A DNA stretch of 36,871 bases from Hymenobacter crusticola (GTDB lineage: Bacteria; Bacteroidota; Bacteroidia; Cytophagales; Hymenobacteraceae): the NCBI RefSeq assembly GCF_002154225.1, contig NZ_MTSE01000021.1, positions 50,780 through 87,650 of the forward strand, written 5' to 3'. Below the pieces are notes generated by a model. The model saw only the letters and a program-made list of their open reading frames with translations, did no database searches and was not told the origin of the DNA. Each line of letters opens with the position of its first letter. The stretch's first letter is position 1. Of the stretch, positions 1 to 8,514 are shown in pieces. The position numbers were made by a program, and so were the translations under genes.

Positions 1-42
1 TATGCTACGCCAGGAAACACACGCACCTCACCATTTAAACCG

Positions 43-1434
43 TTAGGCTAAAGCGTGCTGGCGAATAGCTTCTACCTCTGACAAGGTCTTTGCCAGGGGC
101 TCGCCCAGCAGCGTACTGCCCTGGCTTGTAAGAACAAAATCATCCTCAATGCGAATGCCGCCAAAGTCGCGGTAAGTATCCAGCAGGTCAAAGTTCACGA
201 AGCGCTGGAACGTGGGCTCTTGCCGCTTCTGCTCGATGAGCTCAGGGATGATGTAGATGCCGGGCTCAACGGTGACAACGAACCCCGCTTCCAGTGTGCG
301 GCCTAATCGGAGGGATTTCAACCCGAACGCCGTGCTCTTGGGCAAATCGGGCGTATAGCCCACGTAGGCTTCCCCTAGGTTTTCCATGTCATGCACATCC
401 AGGCCCATCATGTGGCCTAGCCCGCACTGAAAGAATAAGGTATGAGCGCCTGCCTGCACTGCCTCGTCGGCGTTGCCGCGCATGAGGCCCACTTCCGTTA
501 GGCCCACCACTAGCTCACGACATGCGAGCAGGTGCACATCCAGGAAGCGTACGCCCGGCCGGAGCGCCGAGATAGCCGCCGTTTGCGCGTTGAGCACCAC
601 TTGGTAGAGTTCGCGCTGCCGCGTGGTGAAGGTGGCGCTCACGGGGAAGGTACGCGTCAGGTCGCCGGCATAGTAGCGAGGGGTTTCCACGCCGCCATCG
701 AAGAGAAGTAAGTCGCCGGGACGCAGAGTATTTCCCAGGAAATGGTTGTGCAGCACCTGCCCCTGAATAGTTAGAATAAGCGGGTAGGAAAGCTGGCAGC
801 CGAGCGCCTGCGCAGTTCGTAGCGCTTCGGCTGCCACTTCGTATTCGCGCATGCCCGACCGGGCGTGCTGCATCACAGCCAGCTGCATCTGGGCCGAGTA
901 AGTGGCCGCTTGGTGTAGCTCTTGTACCTCCGCCGGTGATTTGATGGACCGCTGCGCCACAATGGCCGTGATCAGGGACGCGCTGGCCCCAGCCGCCACC
1001 TGGCCGGGGGCAGTTTCCAACCACGCAGCCAGCTTCAGGGTGTGTTCTGGACGGTAAGGCGGCAGGTAGTGCACCCGGGTTTTGGCGGCTAGGTACGAGG
1101 CCACTTGGTCAAGCGGCAGCACCTTCTGTACTCCTACCTGCTCGGCCAAGGACTGAATAGAAGGCAAAGGACCCGTCCAGATAATATCATCCAGGCTCGG
1201 CTGCGGGGCAAATAACAGCTCCTCGCCACTGTCCACATCCAGCATGGCAACCAAGGAGGGCAGTTGCAGCCCGAAGTAGTAGGCGAAGCTGCTATCCTGC
1301 CGGAAATGGTACCAGTTGTCGCGGTAGTTCATACCCGCTTCCTCATTGCCCAGCAGCAGAATGAGCCCACTCGCGACGGTGCGGCAAAGCTGCTGACGGC
1401 GTTGCTGGTAGACTTGTTGATCGAATTGGCTCAT
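43..1434 (-). CDS. Aminopeptidase P family (M24) metallopeptidase
   Basis: Predicted to remove N-terminal residues, probably Xaa-Pro, from cytosolic peptides. The 463-residue product has an N-terminal creatinase-like domain and a C-terminal pita-bread catalytic domain. The expected M24 metal ligands are visible: Asp in LLFDGGVETPRYYAGDLTRT (two Asp), His in GLGHMMGLDVHD, Glu in VTVEPGIY and Glu in IRIEDDF. The length fits the family. An upstream in-frame extension to 1572 is Cys/Arg-rich and unlike the family, so I start at the ATG at 1432-1434, preceded by AAAGAGA. It lies downstream of pgl on the same strand but is separated by a strong hairpin, so it is probably its own transcription unit. 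The exact substrate cannot be read from the sequence. Confidence 0.9.
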   Translation of the reverse strand: MSQFDQQVYQQRRQQLCRTVASGLILLLGNEEAGMNYRDNWYHFRQDSSFAYYFGLQLPSLVAMLDVDSGEELLFAPQPSLDDIIWTGPLPSIQSLAEQVGVQKVLPLDQVASYLAAKTRVHYLPPYRPEHTLKLAAWLETAPGQVAAGASASLITAIVAQRSIKSPAEVQELHQAATYSAQMQLAVMQHARSGMREYEVAAEALRTAQALGCQLSYPLILTIQGQVLHNHFLGNTLRPGDLLLFDGGVETPRYYAGDLTRTFPVSATFTTRQRELYQVVLNAQTAAISALRPGVRFLDVHLLACRELVVGLTEVGLMRGNADEAVQAGAHTLFFQCGLGHMMGLDVHDMENLGEAYVGYTPDLPKSTAFGLKSLRLGRTLEAGFVVTVEPGIYIIPELIEQKRQEPTFQRFVNFDLLDTYRDFGGIRIEDDFVLTSQGSTLLGEPLAKTLSEVEAIRQHALA

Positions 1435-1646
1435 GGAAACGTCTCTTTTCAATAGTAAGGCTAGCCTAACCGCCACGAAGCAGCTAGGTACCGCGCCGCA
1501 TGAGGGCGAAACAGCGGGGCCAAAATAGCGAGTTAACAGGCTTTCGCGACACCATCTGGGGCAAGTGCACACCTAGCTAGCCTACAACGGCCCGACGCTA
1601 CGCTACATTGGCGAAGCCGAGCATACGCAGCTTGTACTGCTTGCTG

Positions 1647-1760
1647 GCGCTCTTCTTAAGTAGCAGCGCTATTCCCAAAGGCCCTGCAGCAGCTAAAACA
1701 AATTACTGTTCTAGCCGCCACAGGGCCTTTGGGAATAGCGCTGCTACTCAAGAAGAGCGC
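1647..1760. terminator. Long inverted repeat, probable terminator downstream of pgl
   Basis: Arms 1647-1686 and 1721-1760 are 40 bp long and complementary at all but one position, with a 34-nt loop. Weaker complementarity continues outside. It sits just after the pgl stop codon and before the aminopeptidase gene, both on the minus strand. There is no T-tract on either side, so it is not a textbook Rho-independent terminator. It could also be a processing or stability hairpin. The rest of the 1435-1773 gap shows nothing else. Confidence 0.6.
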
Positions 1761-1773
1761 CGCTAGCAGTGTG

Positions 1774-2517
1774 CTAGCTTAGCTCCGAAGCAGCGGCGGT
1801 ATCCAAGAACCACTGCAAGTCGCCCTCTTTGGGCGCAATCAACTGGGCAGGATACTGCTCAATATCGCGCTCGGCTTCCAGGATCTGCTGCACCGCCACG
1901 GCTTTGTCTTGACCATATACCAGAAAAGCCACGGCTTGCGCCTGGTTTATCAGCGGGGCCGTGAGCGTAATGCGGTAGACTTGCTGCTCGGGCAAAAACG
2001 CTTCTTTTACCGTGGAGGCTTGCTCGTGCAGCACGGGCGTGTGTGGGAACAGCGAAGCCGTGTGTGCGTTGTCGCCCAGGCCTAGCAACACCAGATCGAA
2101 CCGCGCTGGCAAGCCATTGAAGTATGACTGAATGTTGGTGGCGTAGGCCAAAGCAGCTTGGGCAGGCTCCAGCTCCGTATCCACGGCAAACACGTGCGTC
2201 GAAGGAATCTGCAAGGGGTCGAACAAAGCTAGCTTGGCCATCAGGTAGTTGCTCTCCGGCGCGGTTTGCGGCACGTAGCGCTCATCGCCGAAGAAGAAAT
2301 CGACTTTATCCCAGTCTACCTGGCCTTTGTAGGCGTCGGAGGCTAGGAGCTCGTACAATTTCTTAGGCGAGTTGCCACCCGAAAGCGCCACCGCGAACCG
2401 GCTCCTAGCTTCGATGTTCTGGTTGGCGAGGTACACGAAGTAGTCGGCAAGGTGCTTCAGAACCTCGTCGGGCGTCGTGAAGACGTTGAGTTTGATGCCG
2501 GGCTTATTTTTTTCCAT
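1774..2517 (-). CDS. pgl: 6-phosphogluconolactonase
   Basis: Hydrolyses 6-phosphogluconolactone to 6-phosphogluconate, the second step of the oxidative pentose phosphate pathway, in the cytosol. The 247-residue product has the glucosamine/lactone isomerase fold signatures: LSGGNSP near residue 45, FFGDERYVP near 77 and LGLGDNAHTASLFPH near 143 (the usual DGHTASLFP, with Gly-Asp-Asn-Ala in place of Gly-Xaa-Asp-Gly). I start at the ATG at 2515-2517 because it opens MEKNKPGIKLNVF, which is family-like. This start lies inside the end of zwf (14-nt overlap), which suggests translational coupling. It is the last gene of gnd-zwf-pgl. Confidence 0.94.
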   Translation of the reverse strand: MEKNKPGIKLNVFTTPDEVLKHLADYFVYLANQNIEARSRFAVALSGGNSPKKLYELLASDAYKGQVDWDKVDFFFGDERYVPQTAPESNYLMAKLALFDPLQIPSTHVFAVDTELEPAQAALAYATNIQSYFNGLPARFDLVLLGLGDNAHTASLFPHTPVLHEQASTVKEAFLPEQQVYRITLTAPLINQAQAVAFLVYGQDKAVAVQQILEAERDIEQYPAQLIAPKEGDLQWFLDTAAASELS

Positions 2518-4018
2518 TGAGCGGGAGGGTAAACCAGTGGAAACCATCGCGCGCAATAAGAGCCTCGGCGCTTTCGGGGCCCCACGAATCGGCGGAATAG
2601 TTGGGGAAGTTCAGGCTCTTGCGGTTCTGCCAGGTGTTCAGGATGGGCATAATTAGGTCCCAAGCCGCTTCCACTTGGTCGCCGCGCATGAACAGAGTTT
2701 GGTCGCCGAGCATGGTATCCAGCAGCAAGGTTTCGTACGCCTCGGGCGCCTGCGCGGTATAGGTGCCTTTGTAGTCGAACACCATATCGACGGTATTCAG
2801 AATCATCTCCAGACCAGGACGCTTGGCTTGCATCTGCAAGCGAATGCTCATCTCAGGCTGAATGCTGATAATAAGCCGGTTTTGGTGCCCACCTTCCGCC
2901 GACTCGGCCGGGAATACGGAGTGCGGCACATCTTTAAACTGAATCGTGATGACGGACGACGACTGGTGCATGCGCTTGCCCGTGCGCAAATAGAACGGTA
3001 CGCCCTGCCAGCGCCAGTTGTCCACGAAAAACTTCACCGCGGCGAAGGTTTCAGTGTTGGACTCCGGGTTGGCGTCGCGCTCTTGGCGGTAGCCGGGCAC
3101 TTCTTTCCCCTCAATCCAGCCGGAAGCGTACTGGCCACGCACGGTGGAGAGGCGCACGTCTTCGGGCGAGAAGCGGCGCATAGCACGCAGCACGTCCACC
3201 TTGCGGTTGCGCACCTCGTCGGCGTTGAAGTTGATGGGCGGCTCCATCGCCACGAGGCAAAGTAGTTGCAGCAAGTGGTTCTGAATCATGTCGCGCAGGG
3301 CGCCGGAGCCGTCGTAGTAGCCAGCCCGGTCACCTACCCCGAGCTGTTCCGTCACCGAAATCTGCACGTGGTCGATGTAGTTACGGTTCCAGAGCGGCTC
3401 CAGCAGGGAGTTGGCGAAGCGGAAAGCCATGATGTTCTGCACCGTCTCCTTACCGAGGTAGTGGTCGATGCGGTAGATCTGGCGCTCTTCGAAGAGGCGA
3501 GTCAGTAGCTGGTTCAGCTCCTGCGCCGACTTCAGGTCGTGCCCGATGGGTTTCTCCACCACAATGCGCACGCGGTCGGCGGCGGCACCTAGCTTGCTCT
3601 TGGCAATGTTCTCGGCGATGATGGGGAAGAAATTGGGCGCAACGGCTAGGTAATAAATGACGTTGGCTTTGGTCTTCCACTCGGCCTCATGCTGCTGAAT
3701 GCGGGTGCCGAACTCCTTGTAGGTGTCGACGTTGTTCACGTCAGCTACCTGGTAGTAGAGGTTTTTATTAAACACCTCCCACTTTTCCGGTGCGGCCTTG
3801 CCGGTACGCGAAAACTGATTGATATCCTCTAGCAGATTTTGCCGGAACTCCTCATCCGACAGCTTGGTGCGCCCAGTGCCAATGATCGAAAACTGCTCAG
3901 GCAGCCAGCCTTCCAAATACAAATTATACAAAGCCGGCGCCAGCTTGCGGGCATTCAGGTCGCCGGTGCCGCCAAAGATGACGAAAACGGTGGGCTGGAT
4001 TTTATCGTGCGTACTCAT
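2504..4018 (-). CDS. zwf: Glucose-6-phosphate 1-dehydrogenase
   Basis: Oxidises glucose-6-phosphate to the lactone with NADP reduction, the entry step of the oxidative pentose phosphate pathway. The 504-residue product is family length. Visible motifs are the nucleotide-binding FGGTGDL near residue 15, VEKPIGHD near 154 and the active-site signature RIDHYLGKE near 183-191, which holds the catalytic His. I choose the ATG at 4016-4018 (MSTHDKIQPTVFV) over one 21 codons upstream because the family usually begins just before the Rossmann strand. It lies between gnd (upstream) and pgl (overlapping), a classical NADPH-producing operon. Confidence 0.96.
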   Translation of the reverse strand: MSTHDKIQPTVFVIFGGTGDLNARKLAPALYNLYLEGWLPEQFSIIGTGRTKLSDEEFRQNLLEDINQFSRTGKAAPEKWEVFNKNLYYQVADVNNVDTYKEFGTRIQQHEAEWKTKANVIYYLAVAPNFFPIIAENIAKSKLGAAADRVRIVVEKPIGHDLKSAQELNQLLTRLFEERQIYRIDHYLGKETVQNIMAFRFANSLLEPLWNRNYIDHVQISVTEQLGVGDRAGYYDGSGALRDMIQNHLLQLLCLVAMEPPINFNADEVRNRKVDVLRAMRRFSPEDVRLSTVRGQYASGWIEGKEVPGYRQERDANPESNTETFAAVKFFVDNWRWQGVPFYLRTGKRMHQSSSVITIQFKDVPHSVFPAESAEGGHQNRLIISIQPEMSIRLQMQAKRPGLEMILNTVDMVFDYKGTYTAQAPEAYETLLLDTMLGDQTLFMRGDQVEAAWDLIMPILNTWQNRKSLNFPNYSADSWGPESAEALIARDGFHWFTLPLNGKK

Positions 4019-4093
4019 GTGAAGTAAGAATAAGCTGTTAGCTGCTAGCTGTTGGCTCTTAGATGATGTATTAGTTGACAAGCAGATACTTAA

Positions 4094-4237
4094 GGCGTCT
4101 GCCGGTCCGACGTCCTAGGGCGCCGGACCGGTTGCTACCACAACGAACTGTCAAAACGAGCTTTTTGCAATTGCCTCGTGCTGATGTTCGCAATCGACAA
4201 CCAGTCGGACACCTAGGGTGTCGTACCGGCAGACGCC
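4094..4237. repeat. Inverted repeat between gnd and zwf
   Basis: Arms 4094-4119 and 4212-4237 are 26 bp each and differ at three positions. Each arm can also fold locally: CCGGTCCG at 4102 pairs with CGGACCGG near 4124, and the right arm has GGACACC/GGTGTC around a TAGG loop. It fills most of the 225-bp gap between two genes of the same operon. It might lower zwf-pgl expression relative to gnd or stabilise the gnd message. I infer this from position only. Confidence 0.5.
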
Positions 4238-4243
4238 GTTAGC

Positions 4244-5746
4244 CTACTTGTTCGGAATAACAGGCTCTTCGTGCTTCACGTAGCCTTCGCCCTCGTGCGT
4301 ATCCTGCTTGTTGGCCGCATCTTCGTGGTTGGGTGCCCACTGGGTGTGGAACACGCCTTCGTGGCCGATGAGCTCGTAAGTGTGCGCTCCGAAGTAGTCG
4401 CGCTGGGCTTGGATGAGGTTGGACGGCATACGGCCCGTGCGCAGCGCCTCAAAGTAGCTCAGCGAAGCCGCGTAAGCCGGCGTAGCAAGGCCTGCTGCTA
4501 CCGTTTGGGCGAGCAGCGCGCGGGTGCCTACCACCGACTCCTGCACTTGCTTCTGCACCTCGGCGTCGAGTAGCAGGTGAGCGAGGTCGGGCTGACGCTT
4601 AAAAGCGTTGTAGATGTCATTCAAGAACTTCGAGCGGATGATGCAGCCGCCGCGCCAGATCTTGGCAATTTCGGCTAGGTTCAGCTCGTACTTATACTCC
4701 ACCGAGGCATTGGCCAGCATGTGCATGCCCTGGGCATAGCTGACAATCATGCTGAAGTAGAACGCCTGCTCCAGTTGCTCTAGCACCTGGTCTTTGTTTA
4801 CGTCGCCGAGAGGCTGGCGCGGACCGTACAGCCCTTGCATTTGCTCGCGCAACTGCTTGTACTTCGACATGTCGCGCATCGACACGGCCGTATCCACGGT
4901 GCCGAGGGGCGTTTGCAGATCCATCGCCACTTGCGAGGTCCACTTGCCGGTGCCTTTGGCGCGGGCTTCGTCCTTGATATCATCGAGCAGCAGGTGGTCG
5001 GTGTTGGGCGCTATAAAGGCAAAAATATCCTTGGTAATGTCGACCAGGAATGATTGCAAGCGACCTTCGTTCCACTTCGTAAATAGCTGCTGAATAGCCT
5101 GGTTGTCCATACCTAGGCCATTCTTCAGAATGTCGTAGGTTTCGGCCAGCAGCTGCATAATGCCGTACTCAATGCCGTTGTGCACCATCTTCACGAAGTG
5201 CCCCGAGGCGCCCGGTCCGATGTAGGTTACGCAGGGCTCGCCGTCTACTTTGGCCGCTACGGCTTCCAGCACCGGCTTCATCTTTTGGTAGGCTTCTTTG
5301 TCGCCGCCAGGCATCATGCTGGGGCCGAAGCGGGCGCCTTCTTCCCCGCCCGAAATGCCCATGCCGAAGAAGTGAAAGCCTTTGGCTTCCAGCTCGGCGT
5401 CGCGGCGGGTGGTGTCCAGAAAGTAGGAGTTGCCGCCGTCGATAATCATGTCGCCTTTGTCGAGCAGCGGCGTGAGTTCGTCAATCACGCTGTCCACGAT
5501 TTTACCGGCGGGCACCAGCATCATAATGGCGCGAGGCTTTTCCAAGCTAGCAATGAAATCGGGCAGGGCGGAGAAGCCCGCAACGGGCTTGCCTTGCCCC
5601 TCTTTGGCGAGCAAGTCGATCTTGCTGGCATCTTTATCGTATCCGGCAACCGCAAAATTGTGGTCGGCCATGTTCAACAGCAGGTTGCGGCCCATGGTAC
5701 CTAGGCCAATCATGCCGAACGCGTACTTAGCTGGCTTTTCGCTCAT
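4244..5746 (-). CDS. gnd: 6-phosphogluconate dehydrogenase, decarboxylating
   Basis: Converts 6-phosphogluconate to ribulose-5-phosphate with CO2 release and NADP reduction, in the cytosol. The 500-residue product starts with a Rossmann fingerprint GLGTMG at residues 14-19. It has IIDGGNSYF near 103, the substrate-binding GISGGEEGARFGPSMMPGG and the catalytic Lys/Asn/Glu region HFVKMVHNGIEYG near 185. The C-terminal domain is complete, and there is an extra charged tail of about 25 residues (NKQDTHEGEGYVKHEEP). It is the first gene of the gnd-zwf-pgl operon. The start ATG at 5744-5746 matches the family. Confidence 0.96.
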   Translation of the reverse strand: MSEKPAKYAFGMIGLGTMGRNLLLNMADHNFAVAGYDKDASKIDLLAKEGQGKPVAGFSALPDFIASLEKPRAIMMLVPAGKIVDSVIDELTPLLDKGDMIIDGGNSYFLDTTRRDAELEAKGFHFFGMGISGGEEGARFGPSMMPGGDKEAYQKMKPVLEAVAAKVDGEPCVTYIGPGASGHFVKMVHNGIEYGIMQLLAETYDILKNGLGMDNQAIQQLFTKWNEGRLQSFLVDITKDIFAFIAPNTDHLLLDDIKDEARAKGTGKWTSQVAMDLQTPLGTVDTAVSMRDMSKYKQLREQMQGLYGPRQPLGDVNKDQVLEQLEQAFYFSMIVSYAQGMHMLANASVEYKYELNLAEIAKIWRGGCIIRSKFLNDIYNAFKRQPDLAHLLLDAEVQKQVQESVVGTRALLAQTVAAGLATPAYAASLSYFEALRTGRMPSNLIQAQRDYFGAHTYELIGHEGVFHTQWAPNHEDAANKQDTHEGEGYVKHEEPVIPNK

Positions 5747-6328
5747 TAGTGCTACGTGTTTTCGTGGTTATACTTTCTGGAAAGGGAAGGAAAGCAGGTT
5801 AACTGAAGCGCGCATGAACGAGCACCGGACAGCGCGCAAACCTTGGTGTACGGAATCTGGCGGCCCCAGATGCTGCAAGGAAGTAAATCGCAGCTTACCG
5901 CCCTACTAACAGGATAAAGCCGCGACAGTTTTGGACTAAGCCGCAACGTGCTGCTAACGACAGAGCACTTGCAAGGTAAAGCTATCCGTTGGCCACACTG
6001 GAGCTAGCTATGCAGAAACTTTATGTGCGCGACCCTAAGCTAGCTCCTACAGCTCTACACCTTGCAATGTAAAAATCTACTAATCAACATATAAATAAAA
6101 CCCGTCGCACGCTGCGCGCAACGCTAGGCTGATATAAATACGGAGCTACCCGTGTATAAACACGTAATTACTTTCTCTTTAAACGGCACTCGTAACCTTC
6201 CTGATAGGAATGGTAGTACTTCTTAGTTCTGCAGCGAAGTTTTGCGCCCTAGCGTCCGATGACTCTTGCGTAAGACTTCGCGAAGCGGACTAGCCCCTTC
6301 CCACCTACCACCTTCAAAACCAGCTTAT
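5747..6328. other. Divergent intergenic region between gnd and the alcohol dehydrogenase
   Basis: No convincing gene in 582 bases. It should hold the two divergent promoters, but I could not assign a Bacteroidota -33/-7 pair with confidence. A nested inverted repeat is present: TTGCAAGGT 5969-5977 pairs with ACCTTGCAA 6059-6067, and GGAGCTAGCT 6000-6009 pairs with AGCTAGCTCC 6038-6047. It could fold as a cruciform or leader hairpin. An A/T-rich stretch follows at about 6068-6105. Confidence 0.4.
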
Positions 6329-7486
6329 ATGCTCGCTATGGATTATCGGGGCCCAAAAAGGGTCCGTGCCAGTCAGAAGCCAATGCCGGAAATAAAGCAC
6401 CCGCAAGATGCTATTGTTCGCGTTACCCGCACTTGCATCTGTGGTTCCGACTTGCACCTGTATAACGGCAACGTGCCGGACACCCGCGTAGGCACCACTT
6501 TTGGCCACGAGTTTACGGGCGTGGTCGTAGAAGTTGGCCCCGACGTGACCAAAGTAAAAGTGGGCGACCACGTGATTGTGCCGTTCAACGTGGCCTGTGG
6601 TGAGTGTCACTTCTGTAAGCAAGGCCTGTTTGGCAATTGCCACGAGTCAAATACGGAAGCTAGCGCCGTGGGCGGCATCTTCGGTTACTCGCACACGGCT
6701 GGCGGCTTTAATGGCGGCCAGGCCGAGTACGCCCGGGTACCGTACGCTAACGTAGGCCCAACGGTAATCCCGGAAGGCATGGACCCCGACGATGCTGTGC
6801 TGCTCACAGACGTAGTGCCAACGGGATATCAGGCCGCCGAAATGGCGGGTATTCAGCCCGGCGACACGGTTGTTGTGTTTGGCGCCGGTCCTGTTGGTAT
6901 CATGGCGGCGCGGTGCTGCTGGCTGTTTGGTGCCGGCCGCGTCATCATCATCGACAAAGAAGACTACCGCCTGGAATTCGCGAAGAACTACGCCAACTGC
7001 GAAGCCTACAACTTCGAGAAGGACATGGACGACCCGGTGGTCTTTATCAAGAAAATCACCGACTTCATGGGTGCCGACTGCGTGATTGACGCCGTAGGCG
7101 CAGAAGCTGCCGGCAACGCCGCCCAAACCATCACAGGCCGTAAGCTGCTGCTTCAGGCTGGCTCTGCCACCGCCCTGCACTGGGCCATCAACTCGGTGAA
7201 GAAAGGCGGCGTGGTATCGATTGTGGGCGTGTATGGCCCTACTGACAACCTCGTGCCCATCGGCAACGTGCTGAACAAAGGCCTGACCATTCGGGCCAAC
7301 CAGGCGTCGGTGAAGCGCTTGCTCCCTAGGTTGATCGACCATATTCAGAACGGTATTATCAATCCGAAAGCGCTCATCACGCACCGCATTCCGCTGGAAG
7401 ACGTGGCTGATGGCTACCGGATGTTCTCGGCCAAGCTGGACAACTGCATCAAGCCGATTCTCATTTCTCCTTCCGCTAATCTCTAA
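6329..7486 (+). CDS. Zinc-dependent alcohol dehydrogenase, formaldehyde-dehydrogenase type
   Basis: A medium-chain zinc dehydrogenase of about 385 residues, predicted to oxidise an alcohol or aldehyde adduct with NAD(P). The catalytic zinc ligands are visible as Cys38 in CICGSDLH and His60-Glu61 in FGHEFTG. The structural-zinc cysteines are Cys90, Cys93, Cys96 and Cys104 (CGECHFCKQGLFGNC). The Rossmann motif is VVFGAGPVG near residue 195. An extended region around VGAEAAGN resembles the glutathione-independent formaldehyde dehydrogenase/dismutase branch, so formaldehyde or a related C1 compound is a plausible substrate, though not proven. I start at ATG 6329 (MLAMDYRGPK). The open frame upstream is not family-like, and ATG 6338 is the alternative. 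The next gene begins 12 nt downstream. Confidence 0.88.
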   Translation: MLAMDYRGPKRVRASQKPMPEIKHPQDAIVRVTRTCICGSDLHLYNGNVPDTRVGTTFGHEFTGVVVEVGPDVTKVKVGDHVIVPFNVACGECHFCKQGLFGNCHESNTEASAVGGIFGYSHTAGGFNGGQAEYARVPYANVGPTVIPEGMDPDDAVLLTDVVPTGYQAAEMAGIQPGDTVVVFGAGPVGIMAARCCWLFGAGRVIIIDKEDYRLEFAKNYANCEAYNFEKDMDDPVVFIKKITDFMGADCVIDAVGAEAAGNAAQTITGRKLLLQAGSATALHWAINSVKKGGVVSIVGVYGPTDNLVPIGNVLNKGLTIRANQASVKRLLPRLIDHIQNGIINPKALITHRIPLEDVADGYRMFSAKLDNCIKPILISPSANL

Positions 7487-7498
7487 CGCCTACTACCC

Positions 7499-8056
7499 AT
7501 GGAAAACACTGTGTTAGATCCTCAGAAACTACCGGGTTGGGGCATTGATGCAAATCCGGAGAATGACCCCACCTACCCTATGCGCGAGCCGCGCCTGAAT
7601 ATTACGCAGGACCCGGAAAGCAAAACTCATCGCCCAACACAACAGCCCATCGATATTGAGCTGCTCAAGTCCATTGAGCGGCCCACGGTGTCGGCGGTGT
7701 TCGGTGAGGCAGCGCCTCCGAGCGGCCTGAGTGGCATGATTCGGCGCTTTGCCTTCAAATACAGCGAATCGCACTACGGCCACTGGTTGCCCCTGCTGCT
7801 CGCCGACCGCGTGAACGTGGTAGAAGGTGTGCTAGGTGACTTAGTGCACGGCAAAGTGCCCAACATCTTCGCCGAAAAAGGCTACAAGATGGAGTGGAAA
7901 TACAACCGCGGGCCATTCGTGCTTAAGATGGCAACTATCGCCGCCGTAACCACCGGCGCTGTGTTGCTGCTCACGTCCAAGGATAAGGACAAGGATAAAC
8001 TCAAAGACAGACAAAAGTCGAGAGGTGGCCGCCGGTCATACTTCCCGTACGAGTAG
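7499..8056 (+). CDS. Hypothetical membrane-anchored protein, partner of the alcohol dehydrogenase
   Basis: Not recognised as a named family. The 185-residue product has a hydrophilic, Pro-rich first third. A region at residues 78-138 follows with aromatic and charged conservation-like patches (FAFKYSESHYGHWLPLLLAD, then RVNVVEGVLGD). A single hydrophobic segment lies at about 139-159, and the tail is very basic/acidic (KDKDKDKLKDRQKSRGGRR). That layout suggests a cytosolic domain tethered by one C-terminal membrane helix. It starts 12 nt after the alcohol dehydrogenase stop and is followed by a strong terminator, so the two form a bicistronic operon. A role supporting the dehydrogenase is an inference from position. 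Confidence 0.75.
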   Translation: MENTVLDPQKLPGWGIDANPENDPTYPMREPRLNITQDPESKTHRPTQQPIDIELLKSIERPTVSAVFGEAAPPSGLSGMIRRFAFKYSESHYGHWLPLLLADRVNVVEGVLGDLVHGKVPNIFAEKGYKMEWKYNRGPFVLKMATIAAVTTGAVLLLTSKDKDKDKLKDRQKSRGGRRSYFPYE

Positions 8057-8073
8057 TCACTACTAATACGTCG

Positions 8074-8111
8074 AAAACGCCCAGCAGGACCTAGGTTCTG
8101 CTGGGCGTTTT
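8074..8111 (+). terminator. Rho-independent-type terminator after the dehydrogenase operon
   Basis: A perfect 14-bp stem, AAAACGCCCAGCAG at 8074-8087 paired with 8098-8111, has a 10-nt loop GACCTAGGTT and ends in a short T-run. Because the stem has A and T ends it can serve both the plus-strand operon ending at 8056 and the minus-strand HxlR gene ending at 8128. Confidence 0.85.
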
Positions 8112-8127
8112 GCCTTTGTAGGCTTTG

Positions 8128-8487
8128 CTAAACCGGGGCCGCGTTATCGGCTTCTAACCGCTGCTGGTGCTGTAAGCCCCACGCTTTCAAAACCTCAATC
8201 ACGGGGTCGAGTGTGCGGGCATAGGGCAAGACGTGGTATTCCACGAGCACGGGCGGGCCAGGGTGCACCGTGCGGGCGATGAACTGATGGGCTTCCAAAT
8301 CCTTTAGCTCCTTGGCCAGCACTTTGGTGGAGATACCCGGCACGCTACGCTCCAACCCGCGGAAATGCCGAGTACCCGCGTTGAGCGCCACAATGATTTG
8401 AAGCTTCCACTTACCATTTACGACCAGCAACGCATTACGCAAGGCTTGCATGGTCAGGACGCATTCAGAAATTTGGGGTTTCGTCAT
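8128..8487 (-). CDS. HxlR family transcriptional regulator
   Basis: A 119-residue winged-helix regulator. Typical HxlR features in order are an N-terminal Cys in ISECVLTM near residue 10, GKWKLQIIVAL near 26-36, the recognition-helix region PGISTKVLAKELKDLE near 50-65, and the wing with VEYHVLPYARTL near 84-95. The lone N-terminal Cys is used for redox or electrophile sensing in some members (YodB, HypR). It is divergent from an azoreductase, and in Bacillus subtilis the HxlR-type YodB represses azoR1, so regulation of the neighbour is likely. The intergenic region carries palindromes suitable as operators. Confidence 0.88.
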   Translation of the reverse strand: MTKPQISECVLTMQALRNALLVVNGKWKLQIIVALNAGTRHFRGLERSVPGISTKVLAKELKDLEAHQFIARTVHPGPPVLVEYHVLPYARTLDPVIEVLKAWGLQHQQRLEADNAAPV

Positions 8488-8514
8488 GGGAGTAACAGAG
8501 AGGCGTTGAGGGGC

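Noticed and set aside
2675..3265. 196-codon plus-strand frame opposite zwf
   Set aside because: Shadow of zwf in GC-rich DNA; no motif or start signal.
6647..7384. 245-codon open frame on the minus strand opposite the alcohol dehydrogenase
   Set aside because: Antisense shadow of a well-conserved gene; its translation is His/Val-rich with no family features.
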